Shown: piece by piece, positions 16,441 to 25,256 of the stretch | How the letters are laid out: every line of letters starts with the position of its first letter | How positions within the stretch are numbered: the stretch's first letter is position 1 | Assembly (NCBI GenBank): GCA_016794585.1 | Contig: JAEUJM010000049.1 | Span: 1-64,000, forward strand | Direction of reading: 5' to 3' | DNA from: Acidimicrobiales bacterium | GTDB taxonomy: Bacteria; Actinomycetota; Acidimicrobiia; Acidimicrobiales; DATDAH01 | Length of the DNA stretch: 64,000 nt | The notes under the pieces: model-generated | The model's input: the letters and a program-made list of their open reading frames with translations, nothing else | What the model was told of the DNA's origin: nothing | The model's database searches: none | Made by a program: the position numbers and the translations under genes

Positions 16441-17288
16441 CCACAGCAACACCAGCGGTGACTCGTGGCCGGTCGGTGCGCAAGCGCCGGCCGGCCCGCG
16501 AGGGCCAGCTCACCGCCGTCTCGGGCCTCGGGCTCGGCGTGGCGATGATCTGGTTCAGCCTGCTCGTCCTCATCCCGCTCGGCGCCGTGGTGGTCACCGC
16601 GGCCGAGGGTGGGTGGAGCGCGTTCTGGAACACCATCACCAACGAGCAGACACTGGCTGCCATCAAGCTCACGGTCGGCGAGGCGCTCCTCGTCACCCTC
16701 GTCAACGTCTTCATGGGCACCCTGATCGCCTGGGTGCTCGTGCGCGACAACTTCTGGGGCAAGGGCGCCCTCGAGGTGCTGATCGACATCCCCTTCGCCC
16801 TGCCCACGATCGTGGCGGGCCTGGTGCTGCTCTCGCTCTACGGGCCGGACAGCCCGCTCGGGGTCAACGTGGCCAACACCCGCACGGCGGTGTTCCTGGC
16901 CTTCCTCTTCGTCACCCTGCCGTTCATCGTCCGCACGGTGCAGCCGGTGCTGGCCGAGCTGGATCGCGACGTCGAGGAGGCGGCCCGTTCGTTGGGCGCC
17001 AGCCCCTTCACCACCTTCCGGCGAATCGTGCTGCCCAGCCTGGTCCCGGCCATCGCCGCCGGCGCCGCGCTCTCCTTCGCCCGCGGGGTCAGCGAGTACG
17101 GCTCGCTGGTGCTCCTGTCGGGCAACCTCCCGGGGCGGACCGAGGTGGCGTCGGTGCGCATCCTCAGCAGCATCGAGAACGACAACACGGCGGCGGCGGC
17201 CTCGGTGGCCACCGTGCTGCTCGTCATCTCGCTCGCCGTCATCGTGATCTTCGACGTGACCCAGCGCGTCCTGGCCCGTCGTGGCTGA
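16437..17288 (+). CDS. cysT: Sulfate ABC transporter permease CysT (CysU)
   Basis: A 283-residue inner-membrane permease with six hydrophobic segments. The EAA loop that contacts the ATPase is EEAARSLGASPFTTFRRIVL, and the CysT-specific EYGSLVLLSGNLPGRTEVASV block follows it. The GTG start overlaps the upstream stop (GTGA), showing translational coupling. It forms a heterodimer with CysW. Confidence 0.93.
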   Translation: MTTATPAVTRGRSVRKRRPAREGQLTAVSGLGLGVAMIWFSLLVLIPLGAVVVTAAEGGWSAFWNTITNEQTLAAIKLTVGEALLVTLVNVFMGTLIAWVLVRDNFWGKGALEVLIDIPFALPTIVAGLVLLSLYGPDSPLGVNVANTRTAVFLAFLFVTLPFIVRTVQPVLAELDRDVEEAARSLGASPFTTFRRIVLPSLVPAIAAGAALSFARGVSEYGSLVLLSGNLPGRTEVASVRILSSIENDNTAAAASVATVLLVISLAVIVIFDVTQRVLARRG

Positions 17289-18108
17289 GCGACGACGCCG
17301 CAAGGGCGGCTCCCTCAAATACGTGTACCGGACGATCGTCTCGGTCTACCTGTTCCTGCTCGTGGCGTGGCCCGTGTCGCTGGTGGTCAAGAACACCTTC
17401 GACGAGGGCTTCACCGAGCTGTCGTCGATCCTCTCGGACCCCGACGTCACCCACGCGCTCCGGCTGACGGTCATCGTGGCCGTGTCATCCGTCGTGCTCA
17501 ACACCATCTTCGGCGTCGGTATGTCGATCCTGCTGGTGCGTTACGAGTTCCCCGGGCGACGGCTGCTGAGCGCCTTCATCGACCTGCCCCTCTCGGTCTC
17601 GCCCATCGTCGTCGGCCTTGCGCTGATCCTCGTGTACGGCGGACGAAACGGCTGGTTCGGCCCGACGCTCGAGTCCTGGGGCTTCCAGGTGATCTTCGCC
17701 ACGCCGGCCATCATCCTGGCCACGGTGTTCGTGGCGCTGCCCCTCGTCGTCCGCGAGGTGGTGCCGGTGCTCGAGGAGATCGGCACCGAGCAGGAGCAGG
17801 CCGCCCGGAGTCTGGGTGCCAACGCCTTTCAGACGTTCCGGCGCATCACGCTGCCCGCCATCAAGTGGGCCATCACCTACGGCGTGGTGCTCTGCCTGGC
17901 CCGGTCGTTGGGCGAGTTCGGCGCCATCAAGGTCGTGTCCGGCAACGTGCTGGGCGCCACCCGCACCGCGACGCTCGTGGTCGAGGAGAAGTACCTGAAC
18001 TTCGACAAGGGCGGGGCCTATGCCACCGCCTTCCTCATGGCCATGGTGTCGGTCGCCTGCATCGTCATCGTGTCCATCATCCGTCCCAAGGAAGGGATCA
18101 AGAAGTGA
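17281..18108 (+). CDS. cysW: Sulfate ABC transporter permease CysW
   Basis: A 275-residue permease, partner of CysT. The EAA loop is [20 protein letters not shown] and the CysW-typical [21 protein letters not shown] block is present, with [20 protein letters not shown] near the C-terminus. Six membrane segments. The GTG start overlaps the cysT 3' end by 8 bases. Confidence 0.93.
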   Translation: MAERRRRKGGSLKYVYRTIVSVYLFLLVAWPVSLVVKNTFDEGFTELSSILSDPDVTHALRLTVIVAVSSVVLNTIFGVGMSILLVRYEFPGRRLLSAFIDLPLSVSPIVVGLALILVYGGRNGWFGPTLESWGFQVIFATPAIILATVFVALPLVVREVVPVLEEIGTEQEQAARSLGANAFQTFRRITLPAIKWAITYGVVLCLARSLGEFGAIKVVSGNVLGATRTATLVVEEKYLNFDKGGAYATAFLMAMVSVACIVIVSIIRPKEGIKK

Positions 18109-19088
18109 GCATCGAGGTGCAGGGGATCGGGAAGCGCTTCGGAGACTTCGTGGCGCTGGAGGACGTGAACGTCTCCATTCCGACGGGCCAGCTCACCGCC
18201 CTGCTGGGGCCGAGCGGCGGTGGCAAGTCGACGCTGCTGCGGATCATCGCCGGCCTCGAGTACGCCGACACGGGGGTCATCGAGATCGAGGGCACGGACG
18301 CCACCGACATCCCGCCGCAGGGTCGCAACGTGGGCTTCGTGTTCCAGCACTACGCCGCGTTCAAGCACCTGTCCGTGCGGCGCAACGTGGCCTTCGGTCT
18401 CGAGATCCGCAAGCGCCCCAAGGCCGAGATCAAGGCACGGGTGGACGAGCTGCTCGACCTGGTGCACCTGTCGCAGTTCGGCGACCGCCTGCCGGCCCAG
18501 CTGTCCGGCGGTCAGCGCCAGCGCATGGCCCTGGCCCGAGCGCTCGCGGTCGAGCCAAAGGTCCTGCTCCTCGACGAGCCGTTCGGCGCCCTCGACGCCA
18601 AGGTCCGAAAGGAGCTGCGGGACTGGCTGCGCCGGCTGCACGACGAGGTGCACGTGACGACCATCTTCGTGACTCACGACCAAGAGGAGGCCCTCGAGGT
18701 CGCCGACGAGATCGTGGTCATCAACGAGGGTCGGGTCGAGCAGGTGGGCACGCCGGACGAGCTCTACGACGAGCCTGCGAACGAGTTCGTCATGCGCTTC
18801 CTGGGCCCGGTGACCCAGTTCGGCACGGACCTCGTGCGCCCGCACGACCTCGAGATCCGTCGCGAGCTCGTCGAAGGGGCCGTCGAGGGCGAGATCAAGC
18901 GGCTGGCGCGCGTGGGCTTCGAGGTGCGCGTCGAGATCGCCGTGAACGGTGACACCGTGCTCGGCACCCTCACCCGCACCCAGGTCCATCGCCTCGGTCT
19001 CGAGGTCGGCGCCTCGGTGTGGGTCCGGGTGGAGCCGAGTGCGCAGACGTTCGCGCTCCCAGGGGCGGGGGCCGCGGCCGGCTCGTGA
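18105..19088 (+). CDS. cysA: Sulfate ABC transporter ATP-binding protein CysA
   Basis: A 327-residue ATPase that powers sulfate import. Walker A is GPSGGGKST, the Q-loop sits in [13 protein letters not shown], the signature is [15 protein letters not shown], Walker B is [12 protein letters not shown] and the switch His is in [14 protein letters not shown]. The C-terminal TOBE-like regulatory domain covers about residues 235-327. GTG start overlaps the cysW stop (GTGA). Confidence 0.94.
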   Translation: MSIEVQGIGKRFGDFVALEDVNVSIPTGQLTALLGPSGGGKSTLLRIIAGLEYADTGVIEIEGTDATDIPPQGRNVGFVFQHYAAFKHLSVRRNVAFGLEIRKRPKAEIKARVDELLDLVHLSQFGDRLPAQLSGGQRQRMALARALAVEPKVLLLDEPFGALDAKVRKELRDWLRRLHDEVHVTTIFVTHDQEEALEVADEIVVINEGRVEQVGTPDELYDEPANEFVMRFLGPVTQFGTDLVRPHDLEIRRELVEGAVEGEIKRLARVGFEVRVEIAVNGDTVLGTLTRTQVHRLGLEVGASVWVRVEPSAQTFALPGAGAAAGS

Positions 19089-19140
19089 CCTCGTGACCAT
19101 TCACAAGGGCGGCGACACGGCGCATGGAAGGATACGGGTC

Positions 19141-19599
19141 ATGCGTGTCTCTGCGAAGGTCGACTACGCCGTGCGTGCCGCCGTGGAGCTCGCGGTGGCA
19201 GCGGGTGACGGTCCCCTCAAGGGCGACCAGATCGCCACGACGCAGGGCATCCCCCTGAAGTTCCTCGAGAGCATCCTCTCCGAGCTGCGACGTGCCGGGA
19301 TGGTCCGCAGCCAGCGGGGCGCCGAGGGTGGCTACTGGCTGGCCAAGCCGGCGGACCAGATCTCGGTGGCCGACATCATCCGCGCCGTCGAGGGCCCCCT
19401 CGCCGACGTGCGGGGCATCCCCCCAGAAGAGCTCGAGTACGGCGGCGCCGCCGGCGCCCTCAAGTCGGTCTGGATCGCCGCCCGCGCCAGCCTCCGTTCG
19501 GTCCTCGAGGTCGTCACCATCGACGCGATCGCGAAGGCCGAGCTGCCGCCGGCGGTCGACCAGCTCCTCAGCGACCCGGAGTCCTGGGCGAGGCGCTGA
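19141..19599 (+). CDS. Rrf2-family transcriptional regulator without cluster cysteines
   Basis: A 152-residue Rrf2 protein with the winged helix MRVSAKVDYAVRAAVELAV and KFLESILSELRRAGMVRSQRGAEGGY. IscR and NsrR carry three cysteines for an iron-sulfur cluster; this sequence contains no cysteine, which places it functionally nearer the CymR type that senses sulfur status through O-acetylserine sulfhydrylase. Its position 52 bases after cysA supports a role in repressing sulfate uptake. ATG is set by the start of the winged helix; the preceding GGATACGGGTC may hold a -10. The target site is not proven. Confidence 0.87.
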   Translation: MRVSAKVDYAVRAAVELAVAAGDGPLKGDQIATTQGIPLKFLESILSELRRAGMVRSQRGAEGGYWLAKPADQISVADIIRAVEGPLADVRGIPPEELEYGGAAGALKSVWIAARASLRSVLEVVTIDAIAKAELPPAVDQLLSDPESWARR

Positions 19600-19629
19600 G
19601 GCGGCCCGATCCGGGCGGACGGCCGCCTC
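19598..19629 (+). terminator. Hairpin at the end of the Rrf2 gene
   Basis: GAGGCGGCC (19598-19606) pairs with GGCCGCCTC (19621-19629) around 14 bases and overlaps the stop codon. No T-tract. Likely ends the sulfate operon transcript; moderate evidence only. Confidence 0.4.
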
Positions 19630-19702
19630 GGGGGCTGTGTTACGTTTCGGTGACCGGGCGGGCGGGGTCCGCCACGACGTGTCTGAAGGGCTTTTCCTGC
19701 AC

Positions 19703-20878
19703 GTGTCCACCTCCACAACCACGGCTCGACTGACCGCCGCGGCGGTGGCGACGGCCCTGCTCGTGGGCCTGGCGCCGGCGGCCTCGGGGCAGTCCGGCGA
19801 GGACGCCCGCACCCGCCGTGACCAGGTGCGGGAGGAGCAGGCGGAGACCGCCTCCGAGCTCGACGCCCTGCGGGCCACCGACGCCGAACTCGAGCAGGCT
19901 CTCGCCGCGCTGCGCCGCGACGTCGCCGCACAGCAGGGCGCGGTCGAGGACGCCCAGCGGGCGGTGCGGCAGGCCGAGCGCGACATCGCCGCCGCCGAGG
20001 CCGCGGTGGCCGCCGCGCAGGCGCAGATCGACGAACTCGAGGCCCGCCAGCAGAACGCCGCCGTCGAGTCCTACATCCGCGAGGGCTCGAACTCGGGCGA
20101 CATCGAGGTGCTCAACGAGGGTGACCCCCTGAAGGTGGCCGAGCGCCAGGCCCTGCTCGACCTCACCAGCGGACGCAACGCGGACATCGCCGACCAGCTC
20201 ACGGCCGCTCGCGAAGACCTGCGCGACCAGCAGGCCCGCGCCGAGGAGGCCGAGCAACGGGCCGAGGAGCAGCGGGGTCGGGCCGAGGAACGTCTCGCCG
20301 ACCTCGAAGCGGCCCAGGCCCGCCAGGCCGCGTTCGCCGCCGACGTCGACCGGCGCATCGAGGCGCGCCTCGCCGAAGCCGCCAACCTCGAGCAGCTCGA
20401 CGCCGAGCTGTCGGCGCAGATCGCCGCGCAGCAGGCGGCGCTCGCTGCCCAGAACCCGGGCGGCGGCGGCCCCCTCAGCCCCATCCCGACCCCCGGCAGC
20501 ATCTCGCTGTCGACCGTCGGGGGCATCACCGTCGCCTCCTCCATCGCCAACCAGGTGGCCGGCCTGCTCAGCGCCTCCCGCGCCGCGGGGCTGAGCCTCG
20601 GGGGCGGCGGCTACCGCGACCCGGCGGCGCAGATGGCGGTGCGCCAGGCCAACTGCCCGGATCCCATCAACTCCCCGCCGTCGGCCTGCTCGCCGCCGAC
20701 GGCGCGGGTCGGCACCTCGATGCACGAGCGGGGCCTCGCCATCGACTTCACCAACGGCGGCCGCCTCATCTCCTCCCGCTCCGATCCGGGCTACCTCTGG
20801 CTGGCCGCGAACGCCGGGACCTACGGCCTCTACAACCTGCCCAGCGAGCCCTGGCACTGGAGCACCACCGGCGGCTGA
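19703..20878 (+). CDS. Secreted coiled-coil D,D-carboxypeptidase / peptidoglycan hydrolase (VanY-like)
   Basis: A 391-residue exported protein. Residues 1-30 are a signal peptide ending at PAASG-Q. Residues about 33-265 form a long Ala/Glu/Arg-rich coiled coil like those of FtsEX-activated hydrolases. The C-terminal 140 residues match the VanY/M15 carboxypeptidase fold: the metal ligands are in SMHERGLAIDF and in EPWHWS, with GYLWLAANAGTYGLYN between. Two cysteines (ANCPDP, SACSPP) may form a disulfide. GTG at 19703 fits the signal peptide; a GTG at 19679 is an alternative. TTACGTT at 19640-19646 could hold the -10. Role: cell-wall remodelling. Confidence 0.85.
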   Translation: MSTSTTTARLTAAAVATALLVGLAPAASGQSGEDARTRRDQVREEQAETASELDALRATDAELEQALAALRRDVAAQQGAVEDAQRAVRQAERDIAAAEAAVAAAQAQIDELEARQQNAAVESYIREGSNSGDIEVLNEGDPLKVAERQALLDLTSGRNADIADQLTAAREDLRDQQARAEEAEQRAEEQRGRAEERLADLEAAQARQAAFAADVDRRIEARLAEAANLEQLDAELSAQIAAQQAALAAQNPGGGGPLSPIPTPGSISLSTVGGITVASSIANQVAGLLSASRAAGLSLGGGGYRDPAAQMAVRQANCPDPINSPPSACSPPTARVGTSMHERGLAIDFTNGGRLISSRSDPGYLWLAANAGTYGLYNLPSEPWHWSTTGG

Positions 20879-20908
20879 GGTGTGTGACCGATGTCTCCGC
20901 CGTGCGTG

Positions 20909-20949
20909 GACCTTCGGCCCTAAGGAACGCGTCAGATTCCTCGAATACT
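20909..20949 (+). promoter_or_regulatory. DevR/OsdR-like box upstream of the SLH-repeat gene
   Basis: GACCTTCGGCCCT (20909-20921) sits about 22 bases before a weak -10 (AATACT, 20944-20949). The same 13 bases occur at 22766-22778 with the same spacing to a -10. The sequence is a quasi-palindrome of the GGGAC-N4-GTCCC class bound by DosR/OsdR response regulators. Confidence 0.45.
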
Positions 20950-21009
20950 GGAGGTATCCCGAGTAGCTCGATCTGAGCGCCCGGGTCCCAACCAGGAACG
21001 AGGCACCTC

Positions 21010-22692
21010 ATGGCTTCATCGAATCCTGGCCGAATCGGGCGACCGTGGCACCGGCATGTCGGTCTCACCGCCCTCGTCGCTGCGCTCCTGATCGCCGTCG
21101 CCCTCCCGGCTGCGGCGCAGACCGCCGACGACCCCGTCGACCCGACCGCCACCACGGTGGTCGTCGACCCCGGATCGGATACGGCCACCGATCCCACCAT
21201 CCCGTCCGTCGACTCGACCGTGGCGCCGAATCCGGAGCCGGAGCCCGCACCCGAGCCCGGCCCGGCTCCTGAGGCATCCACGGCGACGACCGTCGCCGAG
21301 GCGGCCCCCGAGCCCCACGACGGCGGCGACTACGGCGACCTCTGGGTCATCCTGCGCGACGTCGACGGCGTCCCCATCCTCGACGCCAACAGCTGCGTGC
21401 AGCCCTACGATCTCGAGGGCAACCTCATCCAACTCGACGCCGAGTGCGCACTGCCTGAGGGCGTCGTCGCCCAGGAGGTCGAGTTCGGCCGCCTCAACAT
21501 GGGTCGTTCTCCCGAGACCGTCCTCGACACCCAGTTCGAGGATGTGAGCGCCACGCTGCTGGCCGGACAACCGCTGCACCTCGACGAGGCTGGACGCCTC
21601 GTCACCGTCGACGACGACCTGGTCGATTCGCCCGGGCAGAACCTGGCGATCCATCGGCAGTTGGCCCTCGGGCTCGACATCCCCGGTGTCACCCTGCCCA
21701 CGCCGAACGCCGAGTACGACGACTACGACACCACGGCCGCCGCGATCGGCGCCGCCGCCGACAAGGGCGGCCTCCTCACCGTCGACGTGATCGAGTACAA
21801 CAACGAGATCCTCGACATCCCGGCGAGGACCACGCTGCCGACCATCACCCGGTCGGGTGGCACCTACGTCGACTACCGGAACTTCACCTATGACCGTGCG
21901 GCGACCTTCCCTGGCTGCCTGCGGTACGAGGTGGACGAGTTCAGCGGCTACGAGACCGACACGGTCATGCGCGCCATCTTCGGTGGCCAGCAGTACACGG
22001 GCAGCAACGTCGCTGCCTACGTGCAGGCGGCAGACGACGCCCGCCGGGTGATCGAGTACACGCATCTGCTCTACGCCAACGTGTCGTTCATCGACCGGGT
22101 CTACGAGAGCGGTCGTTACGGCGACTGCCCGCCTCCGCCCGAGCCGACCATGTTCACCGACGTCATGTCGGACTACTGGGCCGCACCCGGGATCATCTGG
22201 CTCGGCGACAACAACATCGTCAACCCCTACCCGGACGGGACCTTCCGCCCGAAGGAGCCCATCCTGCGCGGTGAGGCGATCGTCTGGCTGTACAAGATCG
22301 CCGGCCGCCCCGACGTCTCGTCGCTCCCGCCCCTCGAGGCGGTCGACGTGCCGACGTGGATGCAACCCGCCGTCCGGTGGGCCGTGGGCAACGGCTACAT
22401 CTGGCTCAACGCAGAGGACCAGTTCCGGCCGTACAACCCCATGACCAGGGGCAAGCTGGTCAAGACGATGTGGAAGATCGAAGGGGCACCCACGGGTTCC
22501 CCGGCGAACACCTTCCCGGATGTCCCCGACCGGTTCGACCTCGCGGTCGACTGGATGGTCGATCCCGCCCACGTGCCGGTCTACGCGAATGCGTTCGCCG
22601 ACGGCACGTTCCGGCCGGGCGACGCCACCAAGCGCTCCTTCGCCGCCACGTGGATGTACAACGTCTACGGGCCCGATCCGCTGGTCGGCTGA
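21010..22692 (+). CDS. Secreted SLH-repeat surface protein
   Basis: A 560-residue exported protein. Signal peptide residues about 1-36 (LTALVAALLIAVALPAAAQ), then a Thr/Val/Pro-rich linker with repeated PEPEP units (about residues 75-90). The central 270 residues contain two or three cysteines and no family I know. The C-terminus has three S-layer homology repeats: FTDVMSDYWAAPGIIWL with PYPDGTFRP, then VDVPTWMQPAVRWAVGNGYI with FRPYNPMTRG, then TFPDVPDRFDLAVDWMV with FADGTFRPGD. SLH repeats usually bind secondary wall polymers. ATG 21010 is preceded by AACGAGGCACC, a fair ribosome site. A 15-bp terminator follows. Confidence 0.8.
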   Translation: MASSNPGRIGRPWHRHVGLTALVAALLIAVALPAAAQTADDPVDPTATTVVVDPGSDTATDPTIPSVDSTVAPNPEPEPAPEPGPAPEASTATTVAEAAPEPHDGGDYGDLWVILRDVDGVPILDANSCVQPYDLEGNLIQLDAECALPEGVVAQEVEFGRLNMGRSPETVLDTQFEDVSATLLAGQPLHLDEAGRLVTVDDDLVDSPGQNLAIHRQLALGLDIPGVTLPTPNAEYDDYDTTAAAIGAAADKGGLLTVDVIEYNNEILDIPARTTLPTITRSGGTYVDYRNFTYDRAATFPGCLRYEVDEFSGYETDTVMRAIFGGQQYTGSNVAAYVQAADDARRVIEYTHLLYANVSFIDRVYESGRYGDCPPPPEPTMFTDVMSDYWAAPGIIWLGDNNIVNPYPDGTFRPKEPILRGEAIVWLYKIAGRPDVSSLPPLEAVDVPTWMQPAVRWAVGNGYIWLNAEDQFRPYNPMTRGKLVKTMWKIEGAPTGSPANTFPDVPDRFDLAVDWMVDPAHVPVYANAFADGTFRPGDATKRSFAATWMYNVYGPDPLVG

Positions 22693-22715
22693 CCAACCCG
22701 CAACACCTGCATCAC

Positions 22716-22750
22716 CGGTCCGGCCCGAGCCTCGTGCTCGGGCCGGACCG
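22716..22750 (+). terminator. Perfect 15-bp terminator hairpin
   Basis: CGGTCCGGCCCGAGC (22716-22730) and its exact complement (22736-22750) enclose the loop CTCGT. It follows the SLH gene by 24 bases. No T-run. Confidence 0.82.
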
Positions 22751-22765
22751 CGTCCGGCTCCCGGT

Positions 22766-22806
22766 GACCTTCGGCCCTGTCGCACGGGGAGGGGGGTTCG
22801 TACGGT
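22766..22806 (+). promoter_or_regulatory. DevR/OsdR-like box and -10 of the duplicated membrane protein gene
   Basis: GACCTTCGGCCCT (22766-22778), identical to the box at 20909, lies 22 bases before TACGGT (22801-22806), which is 6 bases from the ATG. The box would cover the -35 position, as expected for a class II activator. Confidence 0.5.
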
Positions 22807-22812
22807 GAACCC

Positions 22813-23781
22813 ATGACCGGCGGGACCACGACGGCAGCGTCCACTCGTCGCTGGCCGCTCGTCGTGATCCTCCTCGTCGGGGTCGGCCTGGCGCTGGCGC
22901 CGGCGGCGTTCCAGATGTTCAGCCGGGCACCCGAGGGCGGGACCATGATCGAGGAGTTCCGCCCGTTCATGAACAGCCAGACCATCACCGACTTCCGGGG
23001 CTACCTCGACGAGATCGGCGCTGCTCGTGACGAGACCACCGGTGAGCTGCAACCGGCGCTCGGCACCCCGGAGGAGTTCGCCGCCGAGTACCCACAGGCG
23101 GCGGCCTTCGTCGAGCAGTGGGACGGCATCGACGCCGACATGAGCGACATGCTCGACACCATCGACGCCAACCGCGACGAGTTCGACGGAGTGTCCTCCC
23201 TGCCCGCGTTCGCGCTGTTCCCCTGGTTCTTCGTCGCCCCTGGCGTCCTTCTCGTGGTGGTCGCCGGCTGGTCCCTCGTCCGCACTCGGCGGGGGCGCCG
23301 ACCGCTCACCGTCGCCTTGGTCGTTCTCGGCGTCGGCCTCCTGCTGGCGCCTGCGGTGTTCCAGATGTTCACCCGGGCTCCCGGCGGCGGGCGCATGATC
23401 GACGACTTCGAATCGCTCATGACCCGCGATCGGGTCACGCAGATCCAGGGCTACTTCATCACCATCGGCAGCGGTGAGGGCCAGTTGCGCACCGCCGTCG
23501 TGCCGGCCGCCGTCGAGCAGGACGGGGGCACCGCTGCTGACTACCCGGCCACGGCGCAGCTCTCCGACGACTGGCCGCAGCTGCTCGCCGAGATGTCCGA
23601 CATGGTCGGCGCCATGGCCGACAACCTCGACAACTACGCCGCGGTCGCCGCGCTCCCGCCCTTCCCGCTGTTCCCCTGGTTCTTCGTGATCCCCGGCGTC
23701 CTGGTCATCGTGCTCGCGCTCGTGGCGCGGCCCCGACGGCCCGACTCGCCCGCCCCCGACTCCCTTCCCGCGTCCCCCTAG
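22813..23781 (+). CDS. Membrane protein made of two tandem homologous halves
   Basis: Family not recognised. The 322 residues are an internal duplication with period about 150. Each half has an N-terminal membrane helix (residues 15-32 and 165-182), a conserved block after it (LAPAAFQMFSRAPEGG at 28-43, LAPAVFQMFTRAPGGG at 178-193), an acidic extracytoplasmic domain of about 90 residues, and a second helix opened by LPAFALFPWFFVAPG (130-144) or LPPFPLFPWFFVIPG (281-295). Thus four membrane spans and two similar outer domains. It appears leaderless, shares a promoter box with the SLH gene, and is followed after 9 bases by a lipoprotein gene, probably one operon. Confidence 0.75.
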   Translation: MTGGTTTAASTRRWPLVVILLVGVGLALAPAAFQMFSRAPEGGTMIEEFRPFMNSQTITDFRGYLDEIGAARDETTGELQPALGTPEEFAAEYPQAAAFVEQWDGIDADMSDMLDTIDANRDEFDGVSSLPAFALFPWFFVAPGVLLVVVAGWSLVRTRRGRRPLTVALVVLGVGLLLAPAVFQMFTRAPGGGRMIDDFESLMTRDRVTQIQGYFITIGSGEGQLRTAVVPAAVEQDGGTAADYPATAQLSDDWPQLLAEMSDMVGAMADNLDNYAAVAALPPFPLFPWFFVIPGVLVIVLALVARPRRPDSPAPDSLPASP

Positions 23782-23790
23782 GAGGACCCC

Positions 23791-24534
23791 ATGACCAGAT
23801 CCCGCTCCATCGTCCGCCCACTCCTGATGGCCCTGTTGTTGGTGTTCGCCCTCGTGGCGGCGTCGTGCAGCAGCGACGGCGACGACTCGTCGTCGGACAC
23901 CACCGCCGGTGACACCACCGAGACGACCGCCGCAGCGTCGGGTGACCTCGTCGGCACCTTCGGCATCGACCCCGGCACCGATGGCGCGGAGGTCACCGGC
24001 TCGTACTTCCGCATGGTGCAGTCCGGCGGCACCGTGGCCGACGGCCCCTTCGTCCCCAACGGTGACTCGACCGCGACCGACCAGACCTACACCCTGCTCG
24101 AGCCCGGTACCGACGGCGGGCTGACCACCGGAGCGTTCCAGCCCGGCCCCGACCCCCTCTTCGACGCAGACGGCAACGCCCTGGCCGACGCCATCATCCA
24201 ACCGGTCACCTTCTTCGGCGTGTCCTTCAGCATCACCACCTCGGACACCGACCCCGAGAGCGGCGACCCCGTCACCGAGGTGACCATCACCGACGAAGAC
24301 GGCACCCTCACCGGCCAGACCACCGCGGTGACCGCGGCGTACGGCGGCCAGGAGTTCAACCAGGGCGCCCCCAAGCCCGACGGCTCGAGCCCCGGCGAGA
24401 CCACCGCGGTGAGCGGCACCTACGACGCCGAGACCGGCGCCTACACCCTCGACTGGGCCAGCCAGATCGTGGGCGGCTCGTTCGACGGCTTCACCGGCGT
24501 GTGGCACCTCGAGGGCACCTTCACGGCGGCCTGA
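23791..24534 (+). CDS. Secreted lipoprotein of unknown function
   Basis: A 247-residue lipoprotein. The signal peptide ends in the lipobox LVAASC (Cys at residue 26), then a Ser/Asp/Thr linker. The mature part is acidic and Thr/Gly-rich with strand-like repeats such as GTFGIDPGTDGAEVTGSYFR and TGAYTLDWASQIVGGSFDGF; the order suggests a beta-sandwich, but I know no family. AGGAGG (23782-23787) 3-4 bases before the ATG region is a strong ribosome site. It probably shares the mRNA of the upstream duplicated membrane protein and may work with it at the cell surface. Confidence 0.75.
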   Translation: MTRSRSIVRPLLMALLLVFALVAASCSSDGDDSSSDTTAGDTTETTAAASGDLVGTFGIDPGTDGAEVTGSYFRMVQSGGTVADGPFVPNGDSTATDQTYTLLEPGTDGGLTTGAFQPGPDPLFDADGNALADAIIQPVTFFGVSFSITTSDTDPESGDPVTEVTITDEDGTLTGQTTAVTAAYGGQEFNQGAPKPDGSSPGETTAVSGTYDAETGAYTLDWASQIVGGSFDGFTGVWHLEGTFTAA

Positions 24535-24597
24535 CCACCGCCTCGGCACCACGGCAGCTCGGCTGCGGGTTGTGGCCGCGCCATCGCCCTGGTAGAA

Positions 24598-24625
24598 ACC
24601 TGACCAGATAGGTCGGATTTACCAT
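24598..24625 (+). promoter_or_regulatory. Quasi-palindromic operator next to the -10 of the DUF4395 gene
   Basis: CTGACC (24600-24605) and GGTCGG (24611-24616) are near-inverted arms around AGATA, extended by flanking A/T symmetry (ACC..GAT). TACCAT (24620-24625) is a -10 candidate immediately downstream, 17 bases from the ATG. The layout resembles Rrf2-type operators; the regulator is not identified. Confidence 0.45.
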
Positions 24626-24642
24626 CGGACAGGGCGACAACC

Positions 24643-25167
24643 ATGACCCGCAGCGAGCTGTTCTCCTTCCCCAACCCGGTCAACGAGACCTCGGCGCGGA
24701 TCGTCGCCGCCGGGGTCGTGCTCATGACGGTCTTCTTCCTCGTCACCGGCTGGGGCTGGGTCCTGGTGCCCCTCACCTACGGTTTCCTGGCCCGCGTGCT
24801 CACCGGGCCCACCCTGAGCCCCCTCGGCCGGCTGTCCACCCAGGTGATCACTCCCCGGCTGCACGTCGACCACAAGTTCTGCGCCGGCCCGCCCAAGCGC
24901 TTCGCCCAGGGCATCGGCGCAGTCTTCACCGTCACCGCCTCGGTCCTGTGGTTCGGCTTCGGCCTCGAGGGCGCCGCCCAGGTGGTGATGGCCATGCTGT
25001 TGGTGGCCGCCAGCCTCGAGGCCTTTCTGGGGTTCTGCCTCGGGTGCACCATCTTCAGCTTCGGGATGAAGGTGGGCATCGTGCCCGAAGAGGTGTGCGA
25101 GCGCTGCAACGACATCTGGGCCGGTCGCGAGGATCAGGCCCCGGTGCCCACCTCCGTCACGGCCTGA
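24643..25167 (+). CDS. DUF4395 membrane protein
   Basis: A 174-residue protein with four membrane helices (about residues 21-36, 41-54, 90-105 and 108-125). The family's cysteine blocks are FCAGPPKRFAQG after the second helix, FCLGCTIF in the third loop, and EVCERCNDIW at the C-terminus. DUF4395 genes are often found with sulfurtransferases and thioredoxin-like proteins, so a role in sulfur or thiol transfer at the membrane is plausible; it is not established. No rhodanese is adjacent here. Confidence 0.85.
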   Translation: MTRSELFSFPNPVNETSARIVAAGVVLMTVFFLVTGWGWVLVPLTYGFLARVLTGPTLSPLGRLSTQVITPRLHVDHKFCAGPPKRFAQGIGAVFTVTASVLWFGFGLEGAAQVVMAMLLVAASLEAFLGFCLGCTIFSFGMKVGIVPEEVCERCNDIWAGREDQAPVPTSVTA

Positions 25168-25256
25168 GCACCCCGAGCAGCTCGGCCGGAACCAAACCGG
25201 CTCGCGAGGCGCTGTAGTGGGTGACCGCACGGTTGCGCGCCGAGAGCGCTAGACCG

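Noticed and set aside
19630-19702. A c-di-AMP (ydaO) riboswitch before the wall hydrolase
   Set aside because: The region is too short and lacks the conserved helices, although the downstream gene type is a common target.
21016-24552. A minus-strand open frame of 1,178 codons
   Set aside because: It runs antisense to three well-supported genes with signal peptides and ribosome sites, is rich in Gly/Arg/Asp/His with no domain, and such frames are expected in GC-rich DNA.
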